Shown here piece after piece: positions 18,301 through 28,300 of a stretch of 64,000 nucleotides of DNA (its first letter is position 1; each line of letters opens with the position of its first letter). The notes beneath the pieces are model-generated. The model did not search any database. It saw only the letters and a program-made list of their open reading frames with translations, and was not told where the DNA came from. Position numbers and translations under genes: made by a program. Where the stretch lies: assembly GCA_036758285.1 (NCBI GenBank), contig DAIOWV010000006.1, forward strand, positions 1-64,000, read 5' to 3'. The DNA is from Taishania sp036758285. GTDB lineage: Bacteria > Bacteroidota > Bacteroidia > Flavobacteriales_D > Crocinitomicaceae.

Positions 18301-18422
18301 TTACTTACATGATTGATGTCATACAAGTAAATGAAAAAATAATGCTTGATTTATCAAAACTTGCTAGGGGAACTTATCTAGTCAAAGTAAATGGTATAAA
18401 TAATATTATATGTAAGCAATAA
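15315..18422 (+). CDS. Large T9SS-secreted protein with two lectin-like repeats
   Basis: 1035 aa with signal peptide MKKVIFTLVLTTPLIFFG followed by Gln. It has two homologous halves, each opening with LQLWLKAD/LELWLKAD plus WND(Q/N)S and a LamG/concanavalin-like stretch, and closing with IQSYLA(L/I)KYG(I/M)TL (ends near residues 258 and 667). Each is followed by a region with a HxKxS-DNxTLIIST/HQKQSKTISDSTRLYIST motif. An Fn3-like segment (about 870-955) and a T9SS type A sorting domain (TIYPNPTTKSITVEG to the end) complete it. Such proteins are surface or secreted. The ligand is unknown, although the LamG-like fold suggests carbohydrate or adhesive binding. Confidence 0.8.
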   Translation: MKKVIFTLVLTTPLIFFGQNPGGVNNSNANLQLWLKADVGISLSVDKVTQWNDQSGNNRHHSQTADARRPLYVNSGVNALYNFNPTVDFKRANTNRMETPSFHSSLTNSVYLFVVSRLNTESGYGGATWHTTYSFNGDCIHSHWFGINTRMRLTCAEDAGATLNQTFALNAYILPNGTTTSVPSPRVIWNGTPTDVTKRSYTMANNTYTIGCDRNNTDYMNGDIAEVIIYTGSAGNADINISDLQKIQSYLALKYGITLDTSFQPNYIDASGNNIWTGGSNIGYQNHIFGIGRDNASALHQKVSQSINDNSTLIISTSNDFTANNTTGRTNINNQTFLIVGDNNLSTAYRSFNYTGSIHSSTVNSIMDRVWKVQETGETGTIYLKNNNPYSTYLIVSNDPIFDDSDTWIPLDEHQSTPVNLINGQYFTFGGFSIAPGGELTGLELWLKADSGTNTKINNDPLTYWNDNSPNKNNHTQSTASNQPRYIEHDFNYNPSVYFDGSDAMITNSFANGQEAIHVFAMSKVNDNGWRSIYGFGRDATHVQWYNGGSVTKPSVWTGVNQYPISLALGINYGVTSHILPKDSQRVIHWNGTTGNIAGTNNYTYNSNKMGIGSDISNDGSSLSESMLGNIAEVIVYKTGIPATSGGPVNTSVIEKIQSYLAIKYGMTLSTNYKNSSGTTVFLNNLPYNNNIIGIAEDKITSLHQKQSKTISDSTRLYISTLSPLNSSNTGTFTSDKQYLVIGDDNKALRNTVIADLEKPAGILARLEREWKVTNTDFDGTFNIDLRLQDTINLRVIHLGELALLVDNDGNFSNADIYHTVHGITFSYSHPILTVSGIPTSIIPKNSTWFITIGRMDMIVPLSANLTLFEVVNINNRYVNLSWNTASEINNDYFTLERSSGDLVWQNIATINGGGNSSTLLKYKHNDYHPLTGISYYRIKQTDYDGNTNYSPMKTVFFETKNLTIYPNPTTKSITVEGEDINLETIYIFSPLGEEITYMIDVIQVNEKIMLDLSKLARGTYLVKVNGINNIICKQ

Positions 18423-18445
18423 ATTAATTTAACACATAAAAAATT

Positions 18446-19663
18446 ATGAAAACAAATCTATGCCTTATTTTTACACTTTTGTTTTGTACAGCTAATTTGT
18501 ACAGCCAAGACTGTAGTGGAAATAGGTATTACCTGCCTATTTTTAGTCAAATTACGGAAGTTAATAACATTCAATATGGTTCTAACATTCAACACGATGG
18601 CGTTACTCCTGTAAACTTACTAGTTGATATCTATTACCCACAAAATGATACAGATACAGACAGACCTTTAATTATCCTTGCACATGGTGGTGGATTTGTT
18701 GAAGGAAATAAAAATAGTCTAACAAGTCAGTGTAGAGCATTAGCAAGTTTAGGTTATGTTACTGCTTCAATTCAATACCGATTGATAGATACTGATCTTA
18801 TTACACCTGCCAACATAGCTGTTGAGTTTCAAAAAGGTGTTATTAGAGCTGTACATGACATGAGAAGTGCTGTTCGTTTTTTCAGAAAATCAGTTGATGA
18901 AGGAGGAAATCCTTATGGAATAAACCCTAACATTATTATTGTTGGTGGCTTTTCTGCAGGTGCTGTGATGGCAAATCACACAACCTATTTAGATGACTTA
19001 TCTAAAATACCTACAGATGTTGAGAGCTTCACAATTAGTAATGGTGGAATAGAAGGTAATTCTGGTAATGATGGTTTTAGCAGCGTTCCTCAAATGAGCT
19101 TGAGCATGTGTGGTGCTATTGGCGACACATTAATGATAGAAGCTGGAGACCAACCGTTTTTAGGGATACACAATATCAATGACCCAACTGTTCCAAATTT
19201 AGCTGGCTATCCAAATATTGGATTTGTAATTCCAGTTATGCTTTATGGAGACTCATTAATACATAAACGAGCATTGAATGTTGGTGTAACAAGTACATAC
19301 ATGAGTGTTCCAACATCTGGACATTGTGACTTCCCTGCTTCAACTGCAAATTTTATAATTGATTTTGTACATGACAACATTTGTACACAAAACTTATCGT
19401 TACAATCAAAAAATAGTTCAATCCTAGTCTCAATTTACCCCAATCCTTCGGATGATATTTTCTATATTGATGTACCTTCAAATAAATGGAATTGGGAAAT
19501 TTCAATTGTAAACTCGCTTGGAAAAACGATAGAACAAATCACAATGCAAGACAATCAAAATCTACTTAAAATTAATACATCAACATTTAATTCTGGAATA
19601 TATTTAGTTAAACTTAGGTCTGAAAATGGTCAGGAGACGATTAAGAAATTAGTAATTAAATAA
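18446..19663 (+). CDS. Secreted alpha/beta-hydrolase (carboxylesterase type) with T9SS signal
   Basis: 405 aa. The signal peptide (MKTNLCLIFTLLFCTANLYS, then Gln) is followed by an alpha/beta-hydrolase domain. The oxyanion loop reads LAHGGGFVEGNK, the nucleophile elbow GGFSAGAVMANH (Ser in GFSAG), and the catalytic His is probably in TSGHCDFP. These are marks of the esterase/lipase BD-FAE-like group. The C-terminal 80 residues are a T9SS type A sorting domain (SIYPNPSDDIFYIDV to KLVIK). It lies 23 nt after the preceding T9SS cargo gene, so cotranscription is likely. The substrate cannot be read; an ester in plant or algal polymer or lipid is possible. Confidence 0.82.
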   Translation: MKTNLCLIFTLLFCTANLYSQDCSGNRYYLPIFSQITEVNNIQYGSNIQHDGVTPVNLLVDIYYPQNDTDTDRPLIILAHGGGFVEGNKNSLTSQCRALASLGYVTASIQYRLIDTDLITPANIAVEFQKGVIRAVHDMRSAVRFFRKSVDEGGNPYGINPNIIIVGGFSAGAVMANHTTYLDDLSKIPTDVESFTISNGGIEGNSGNDGFSSVPQMSLSMCGAIGDTLMIEAGDQPFLGIHNINDPTVPNLAGYPNIGFVIPVMLYGDSLIHKRALNVGVTSTYMSVPTSGHCDFPASTANFIIDFVHDNICTQNLSLQSKNSSILVSIYPNPSDDIFYIDVPSNKWNWEISIVNSLGKTIEQITMQDNQNLLKINTSTFNSGIYLVKLRSENGQETIKKLVIK

Positions 19664-19747
19664 GATTAACATAAAACGAATTGTTTAATGTAATCTAAAG
19701 ATTAAAGAAGAATTACCAACAATGCCGTAAATTAATTGAATAATCCT

Positions 19748-19755
19748 TATTTTCG
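19748..19755 (+). promoter_or_regulatory. Near-consensus -7 element (TAttTTcG)
   Basis: One mismatch from TAnnTTTG, 15 nt before the ATG at 19771. Gives a very short leader. Confidence 0.35.
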
Positions 19756-19770
19756 CAGAAAAGTAAAAAT

Positions 19771-20250
19771 ATGATTCAACGAATTCAGTCAGTTTATTTA
19801 TTTGCAGTAATTGTCATGCTTTCAATTGTGAGTTTTTGGGGTGATTTCTTTGAAATAGTCACAGACGAAGCAAGATTTCGATTTAACTCATTTGGAATTT
19901 CAAAATTTACTTTAGATGGGAAAGTACTAATTTCACAAACATCAATACCAATCATAGTTATATCTATAGCTTTGATTGTTTTTACAGTTTTCATCTTGTT
20001 TAGCTACAAAAAACTAAACAAACAATTACAATATTCAAAGTTACTTTGGGGGTGTTATTTATTATTTTTAATTGGCATTGCTGTTTGGTTTTACTTAATT
20101 GCACCAGGACAAACAACTGGGAAAATTCTTCACTCCAATTACTCATATGCATTTTACTTATTGGTTATTGGACTTCCTTGTACACATTTAGCATTTATCA
20201 ATATAAGAAAAGATAAAAAAACAATTGATTCATTGAATAGATTGCGTTAA
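19771..20250 (+). CDS. DUF4293 family membrane protein
   Basis: 159 aa, four predicted transmembrane helices (about 5-25, 52-74, 87-107, 120-142), beginning with the family signature MIQRIQSVYLF. DUF4293 proteins are common in Bacteroidetes and have no known function. It precedes the ABC-F ATPase by 27 nt, so the two may be cotranscribed. Confidence 0.85.
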   Translation: MIQRIQSVYLFAVIVMLSIVSFWGDFFEIVTDEARFRFNSFGISKFTLDGKVLISQTSIPIIVISIALIVFTVFILFSYKKLNKQLQYSKLLWGCYLLFLIGIAVWFYLIAPGQTTGKILHSNYSYAFYLLVIGLPCTHLAFINIRKDKKTIDSLNRLR

Positions 20251-20277
20251 TTAACATCATATTTTAATTTTTATCCA

Positions 20278-22146
20278 ATGAATTTCCTTTCTGCAGAAAA
20301 CATTACTAAATCTTTTGGTGATAGAGTCATTTTTCAAGACATCACTTTAGGGATAGATCAAGGTCAAAAAGTAGCAATTGTTGCTAAAAATGGTGCTGGA
20401 AAAACAACACTTTTACGTTGTCTTACAGGACTTGAAACCTTAGATGCTGGACGCGTGGTTTTCAGAAACGGAATCAATATGGTTTTCATGGAGCAAAGTG
20501 AAGATCTTAATCCTGAACATACAATTTTGCAGGAGGTTTTCTCACATGACTTACCCGAATTAAAAGCTATAAAAGACTACAACACTGCAACATTAATGAA
20601 TGATGATGAAGGTGTTCAGAAAGCATTTGAAAAAATTTCAGAATTAAATGCTTGGGATGTAGAAATACGAGTATCACAAATTTTATCTGTTTTAAATTTA
20701 AATGATACAAGTATTTCAATTTCAAACTTATCAGGGGGGCAAAAAAAACGAGTTGCTCTAGCAAAAGTTTTAATTGCTGAACCTGACTTCTTAATACTAG
20801 ACGAACCAACAAACCACCTGGATTTAGACATGATTGAATGGCTAGAAGAATACCTTTCTAAGTCAAAATCAACCATATTAATGGTAACACATGATCGCTA
20901 TTTTTTGGAAGTAGTTTGTGATACCATTTTAGAACTAGACAATAAAACTTTATATCGTTACAAAGGTAATTTTTCTTACTTTTTAGAAAAAAAAGCCGAA
21001 CGAGAAGAGCAGTTTGAATCTACTGTAGAAAAAGCTAAAAATCAATTCAGAAAAGAGCTGGATTGGATGCGTCGTCAACCTAAAGCTAGAGGGACGAAAC
21101 AAAAAGCGAGGATTGAAGCTTTTCATGAAACAAAAAAGACAGCACATCAGCGCTTGGATAAAGACGAACTTGACATTCCTGTTAAAATGGAACGTCTTGG
21201 AACAAAAATTTTAGAAATCCATCGATTAGGAAAAGCATTTGGAGACAAACAAATATTAAATGATTTCTCCTATCTATTTAAAAGACAAGAGCGTGTTGGA
21301 ATTGTAGGAAACAATGGTACAGGAAAGTCTACTTTTCTAAATATGATTTTAGAAAAAGAAAAAGTAGATAAAGGTAAAATTGTAGTTGGTGAAACGGTTG
21401 TCTTTGGTTATTACAATCAAGAACAGTTGGTAGTTGAAGATGACAAAAAAGTTATTGACGTAATTCGTGATGTAGCTGAGTTTATTCCTTTGGAAAAGGG
21501 GAGACAAATGTCCGCTGCTCATTTCTTAGAAAAATTCCTTTTCCCAAGAGATATGCATTATAACTTTGTGCATAAGCTTAGTGGAGGAGAAAAAAGAAGA
21601 TTAAAATTAATGACTGTTTTAATGCAGAATCCAAATTTTTTGATTCTAGATGAGCCAACAAATGACTTAGATATTTTCGTAATGAGCGTTTTAGAAGATT
21701 ATCTCCGCTCATTTGAAGGTTGTTTAATCGTTGTATCACATGATCGATATTTTATGGATAAAATGGTTGATCATCTTTTTGTTTTTACGGGTAATGGGGA
21801 AATTAAAGACATAATAGGAAACTATTCTGAATACCGTCAACAACAGAAAAAAAATAGTTCAGAAGAACGACAAGAAGAAAAAAAGTTACAAATTGAAACA
21901 ATTTCTGCTGAAGAAACTATTTCAAAAGAAAAGAAAAAACTCTCTTACAAAGAACAAAAAGAGTATGAATCGTTAGAAGGTGAAATCGAACAGCTTGAGG
22001 AGAAAAAAAATCAATTAACTGTTATTTTATCTTCTTCAGATAGTGATAATGAAACAATAATGAAAGCTGGAGAAGAATTAGGTTTAGTTGTTTCAGAACT
22101 CGATGACAAAACAAATAGATGGCTCGAACTTTCTGAATTTATTTAA
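20278..22146 (+). CDS. ABC-F family ATPase (Uup-like)
   Basis: Cytoplasmic tandem ABC ATPase without membrane segments; ABC-F proteins act on the ribosome or, for Uup, in ribosome/DNA transactions. Domain 1 has Walker A AKNGAGKTT (about 37-45), signature LSGGQKKR and Walker B FLILDEPTNHLD. Domain 2 has GNNGTGKST (about 344), LSGGEKRR and FLILDEPTNDLD. The linker between the two has the usual Arg/Lys-rich helices (RKELDWMRRQPKARGTKQKAR). The last about 80 residues form the C-terminal coiled coil (KLSYKEQKEYESLEGEIEQLEEKK) that separates Uup from EttA. 622 aa is the normal length. Confidence 0.9.
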   Translation: MNFLSAENITKSFGDRVIFQDITLGIDQGQKVAIVAKNGAGKTTLLRCLTGLETLDAGRVVFRNGINMVFMEQSEDLNPEHTILQEVFSHDLPELKAIKDYNTATLMNDDEGVQKAFEKISELNAWDVEIRVSQILSVLNLNDTSISISNLSGGQKKRVALAKVLIAEPDFLILDEPTNHLDLDMIEWLEEYLSKSKSTILMVTHDRYFLEVVCDTILELDNKTLYRYKGNFSYFLEKKAEREEQFESTVEKAKNQFRKELDWMRRQPKARGTKQKARIEAFHETKKTAHQRLDKDELDIPVKMERLGTKILEIHRLGKAFGDKQILNDFSYLFKRQERVGIVGNNGTGKSTFLNMILEKEKVDKGKIVVGETVVFGYYNQEQLVVEDDKKVIDVIRDVAEFIPLEKGRQMSAAHFLEKFLFPRDMHYNFVHKLSGGEKRRLKLMTVLMQNPNFLILDEPTNDLDIFVMSVLEDYLRSFEGCLIVVSHDRYFMDKMVDHLFVFTGNGEIKDIIGNYSEYRQQQKKNSSEERQEEKKLQIETISAEETISKEKKKLSYKEQKEYESLEGEIEQLEEKKNQLTVILSSSDSDNETIMKAGEELGLVVSELDDKTNRWLELSEFI

Positions 22147-22270
22147 CTCTTAACGAATATTACAAAGTATCATTACTTATTTATATAGATTGGATACGCT
22201 ATAAAAAAGGTGCTAACAGCCTGAAAATATTTTTTTTAAATAAAAAATATTGCTATTATAAAAATATTTC

Positions 22271-22278
22271 TACTTTTG
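22271..22278 (+). promoter_or_regulatory. -7 element for the adhesin operon (TActTTTG)
   Basis: Exact match to TAnnTTTG, with ATTG (one mismatch to the -33 TTTG) at 22249-22252, spacer 18. It is the best promoter in the 232-nt gap before the giant adhesin and would give a leader of about 95 nt. No other feature is seen in that gap. Confidence 0.55.
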
Positions 22279-22378
22279 TCCTCGAAAACAAGAAGTTAAT
22301 GGTCTAATTCACAGAAAAAAGCTAACATTCTGCACCACAACCATACTTCCTTAATTTAGTTTTAACAAAACAAGTCTT

Positions 22379-25300
22379 ATGATTAAACGGCTATCCTTTT
22401 TTTGGTTGCAGACTTTTTTCGTCTGTTTTAGTACTTTTTTATTTAGTCAAAACACCTATTACTGGGTTGGTGATGCTGGTGATGGAGAATGGGGTTCTCC
22501 TGGAAACTGGTCCAATGTTTCAAATGGATCAGGAGGTTCTTATTTACTTCCTCCTTCTCCTGTTGATGATGTTGTATTTGATCATAACAGTTTCTCTGTA
22601 GGAAACAACATTGTTAGAACATCTGCTTTTTCTGGCGCTCTTTGTAGAAATATGACATGGACTAGTGGAGTTACAAACGCTCCTATTTTTGAAGAGCATC
22701 CTGAAACACCATTTGTAATTCTTGGAAACCTTACATTACAGGCAAATGTTACTTTCAGAGCACAAATACTTTTTTCTGGGAATAATCCTGCTGTAATTAC
22801 CTCTAATGGATGCAGAATTGGTGGGAATATCTACATAGATAAGCCGAATACATTTGTTACACTAGCAGATAGTCTTATGTTATATCATGTGAGTGAAACA
22901 CATGCTCGCACAGGTACAATCGTATTAAACAGAGGTACCTTTGATTTGAAAGGGAATAACATATATGCCAATGGTTTTTATTCAGATGGAAATGGAACAA
23001 GGCATATCAACATGCAAAATTCTATTATGCATTTCAGAAGTTCGACAATTGTACCAACTCTACCTAGATATCCTTATGATTACTATGAAAATTCATCTGG
23101 AACAATAACCAGTAGTAGTTATTGTTTTACATATATAGGGACAAACAAAACAGTTAATGCAGCAAATTCAACTGTTAGAATCGAATATCCATATAATGCT
23201 GTAAATATAAGTGGTGGTACACAATTAACATTTCATAATTTTGAACACATCAAATCATCAGCAACAACAGTTCCCAGTTCAACTTATTCAAATTCAATCA
23301 TAAATAAGATAACAATTGATGGGCCAGTTGCTCATAACATAAGTTCTACATCGGGTATTATTGATACTGTATTATGTGGAATAGATGGCATTCAACCCAA
23401 TTATTACAGATATGTGGGCGGTTCCGGAACAAGGTTTAAACGAATTGAATTCCGAGGAATTTATAACACTACCAGTTCAAGTTATTTTGATCAAGTAGCT
23501 GGTTCAAATTTGCAAGCTGATTCGATACTGTTTAACACAACTTCAAATGATCCCAATGCTGTCAATAAACATTACCTTTCTACAAGCGGAACCGGAACTC
23601 AGATTGGCTATGTATTTTTTAAATCAAGAGGTGTTATCGATGGAGCCAGTAACAATATAACTAAAACATATTTTGATAATCATGGTTATTTATCTGGAAA
23701 TAGTAACAGAATTCGCTTTTTAGAATACAATATCAATGGGTGGATGCATGGTACTGGAAACATAATGGATACACTAGTATTCTCGCCTGGGTATACTTAT
23801 CGTTTTGGTGTAGGAGTTAATAATACAGTCAACAAGAAATGGTATGCAAGTGGAAACCCTTGTTACTTCACAGAAGTATATAATGTCGGAGCAACTAGTA
23901 CTGCAACTATAACTGTCAATCAACTTGATCCTGCAGAATATGATTATATTCGCTTTTGGGGAGTAACAGCCGCTGGTTCTTCCGCTCCGATTCATGCAGG
24001 AGTTAGAAGTGTTGATATTGCAAACAATACAAATATTATTTTTGCTCCGTATGCACCGCTTTCACTTCTTTATCCTTTTGGTACAGATAGCCTTTCTGTT
24101 TGTTCTACAAACCTTCCAATTACTTTAAACACCAATGGATTTTATGGTAATACCAATACATCTTTTGTATGGCACGACGGATCCACTTTGGATAGCTTTG
24201 TTGTTAATAGCCCTGGAATATACACGGCTACAGCTAATTATGGGAGAAATTGTTATTACACAGCTTCTCTTACTGTTTTAGATCAACTATCCGTGAGTTT
24301 GGCTGAAAGCTCACCAGGCTCTTCAATTGTATGTGATCCATCAAATCCAACAGGAGAAATAACTGCAAACCCAATAGGTTACGGCAGTGGCCCGTATACT
24401 TATTCATGGAACAGTGTACCTATACAAACAGGACAAACACTGACAGGCGTACCTGTAGGACAATACATAGTAACAGTCTCTGACACATCAGGTTGTTCTG
24501 CTACCGATACAACTAATATTATAGGTCCATCAACCAAATTGAATGTTGTAGCTTCTTCTATTTATCCTGATTGTGATCCTACCTCAGTTGGAACAGGATA
24601 TATTTCTACTACTACAACAGGAGGTATAGCTCCCTACACCTATTCATGGAATACAACTCCTGTGCAAACGACAACTTATGCAGATCAATTAAATGATGGA
24701 GTTTATGAATTAGTTGTAACCGATTCTATTGGATGTATTTCAGACACATTAAGTTCTGTTGTACCGGTACAAACTGGTGCATTTACAAGTTCTGTTACGG
24801 TCGTTAATCCAACTGGGTGTAATACGACAGGAAGTGCTTCTACATCTGTAGTTGGAGGAACATCACCATTTCAATATGTTTGGTCAAATGATATAGCAGA
24901 GGTAAGTAATACCTCATCCAATATACCTATTGGAAATCACAATGTACTAATTGTAGATGCTAACAATTGTGCGAACAACAACCCCTTTACAATTATAACT
25001 CCCGATAATATTGTTCCTGTTTTCAGTGGATGCCCATCAAACATCGTTTTATCAACTACAGGGTTTTGTGGTACGCCATATACATGGCCAGAACCTACAG
25101 CAACGGACAATTGTGGTACTGTAACAGTAACAAGAAGTCATAATCCAGGATATAATTTCCCGACAGGATTGACAACTGTTACTTATACAGCTACTGATTT
25201 ATTTGGAAATCAGAGTACTTGTTCATTTACTGTAACAGTAAATGATACCGAAGGTCCTGTTTTTGCGTTATGTCCAAACAATATCACAATTACTGCCAAT

Positions 25301-28300
25301 GCAGGTAACTGTTCTGCTACAGCCAACTGGCCAACCCCGATTGCAACTGACAATTGTGGTATTGCCTCAATAATTGGAGATTTCTCCCCAGGTTCTACTT
25401 TCCCTGTTGGTGTAACAACAATTACTTATACAGCAACTGATGTAAATGGAAATACCAGTACTTGTACATTTGATGTTATTGTTAAAGCAAATCCAGCAAA
25501 CTTTAGTATGTCTGGATGTTCAGGGGACAGAGATATTTATATGTATTGGAATAATATATCCTCGACAGATTCATGTGCAACACCTGTCACACTAACAACT
25601 CCAACGATTAATAATTTGTGTGGTAATTGGTGGTATGGTTCTGGTATTAATTCATACGTTCCTGGTACCTACAATTTTCCGATTGGAGTAACTCCCGTTC
25701 GTTATTACATAACAAATGGAGCAGACACTTTAAGATGTTCATATAATGTACGAGTGTATGATTATGCAAACCCTCAATTAGTAAGCGGTACAATGCCAAA
25801 TACTATCAGTATAAATGCAGATACTTGTGGAGGAGCACGTGTTACATGGACTCCACCTAGAGTTATAGACAATTGTAAGCTAGATACTGTATGGAGCAAC
25901 TACCAACCAGGCCAATTTTTTGCAACAGGAAGCTATTATGTTCGCTATTATGCAATGGATTCTGTTCTAAGATCTAATCATTGTTGTGGAAATCCGCTAG
26001 AATGGTATGCAGCAGAAGTAGGAGGATTCTATATTTATGTAAACAATCCTGATCCGGTAATAAATAATTGTCCTACAAACATTTCTCTTCCTGCAAATAC
26101 ATGTGGAGGAGCTATTGTAAATTGGACACCACCAACAGTAACTGACAACTGTTATGTTATGACTTCCACACACAATCCTGGTGATATATTCCCTGTTGGA
26201 AATACAACAGTTATATATACCGTTACTCCTCAGGATGGTGGTTCTACAAGAACATGTTCATTTAATGTAAATGTACAACCCTATACGAATACAGTAACAA
26301 ACTGTCCTAGTAATATCACAATTAATTTAGGTGCCAATGAATGTGATACAACATTATCATGGTTGGTTCCTCAATTTAATCATCCATGTGGAGTTGATAG
26401 TGTTATTTCTAATTACACTCCTGGATCTGTTTTCTTACCTGGCTCTCACAATGTGAATTATACAGCATACCTTGGAAACAGTGGTGGTACATTGAACTGT
26501 AACTTTATTATTAATATCAATGCATACACCGCACCTGTAACTATTACAAACTGTCCAAGTACTGGTTGGTTGGCAATTCAAGTCGATACATTACAATTCT
26601 GTGGTGAAACTATCGTTGACTGGATAACTCCAACATTTTCAACATCTACATGTATCAGTCCTATTGATACAGTTGTTTATACATCAACAATCGATAAAAA
26701 TGATACATTAACAATTGGATCTTATCCTATTCAATATACTGCATACGATTCCAATGGAAATATTTTAGGACAATGTTCTTTTACATTAGAAGTTATTGAT
26801 ACTTTGTCTGAAATACGTGTATCTTGTCCAACTGACACATTCATTCAAGTGAACAACTCATACTCTTGTGATTCTGCTATAGTCTATTTCACAATACCTC
26901 AGTTTGAAAGTGTCGGATGTGCCACTCCTATTGACTCTGTATATTCTAACATATCTCCGGGGGATACATTAGAAAAAGGAACATATTGGGTTGAATATTA
27001 TGCCTTAGACTCTAATGATATCGTTATTAGTCAATGTAATTTTGAATTAATCGTTGGCGATACACTATCATCTCTAGCGTCTAATTGCCCTGGAACATAC
27101 AATGTCAATTGGGGAGAAGTAATATTTGATATTTACATGAATCCTGTTACATGTGAAGCTGTTGCAGACTGGATTGTACCTACATTTTCATCTTATGGAA
27201 GTTGTGCGGGTATTATAGACACAGTTGTACAAGTATCCGGGATAACTCAAGGAACAACTATTTACACTCTTGGATCTTTAAATCATGTAGAATATTCTGC
27301 ACTTGATTCAAATGGAATGGTGTTGGAAACATGTAGATTTAGACCTGTAGTAATGTTTCATGATTCAACGTTTGTTTTCCCTTCTCGCGATACTATTATT
27401 TTCACAGATCCAATTACTTGTCGAGCTACAGTCAATTGGGATACACCTCAATTTGGAGGTTATTGTGGTTTTACATCTTCAATAGGGGTAAATAACTATT
27501 CTAGTAATTGGTGGACAAACAATGTTGATCCTTATCAAAACAATGCCAATCAATCTTTTCCGATAGGTACATATGATATATGGTATTATTATTATAATGG
27601 TGCTTATGGTAAGCAATACCAATTGACTATTCATGTAGTTGATGGTGCTCAACCAACATTTAATGCAACCTGTAATACAGATACCGTTACATTATATACC
27701 AATTTTAATTCTTGTGAAGCTACGAGTACTTGGCCTATACCTGTCGCAACAAGTGGAATTTGTTCTAATAATACAGTTCTGCCTCTTGTTGCTAGTCATC
27801 AACAAGGTACATTATTACCCATTGGGTATACAACTGTTGTGTACACGGCTACATCTGCAGGTAACCTTTCTGAAACTTGTGAATTTGTAGTCAATGTTAT
27901 TGACAATCAAGCTCCCTCTATCTATACATGTCCTGCTGACATCATCGTTCAAGTTGATAATGGCTGTGAAAAAGTTGTTACATGGGCTGTACCTGGAGTA
28001 TTTGATAACTGTCAAAATGTTTCTCTGACTTCATCACACACACCAGGAGATACGTTTTCAATAGGAACAACAACGGTAACTTATATAGCTACTGATGCTT
28101 CAGGAAATACAAGTAATTGTTCGTTCAATGTAACCGTAAGAGATAATATTTCTCCAGTTTTTGCGAATTGCCCTTCAAATATAAATGTCAATAATGAAGC
28201 TGGTTTATGTGGAGCAATTGTATCGTGGGCTTCCCCTTCAGTTACAGATAATTGTACATATACACTGACTAGCACTCATTCTTCAGGAGATCTGTTTGCT

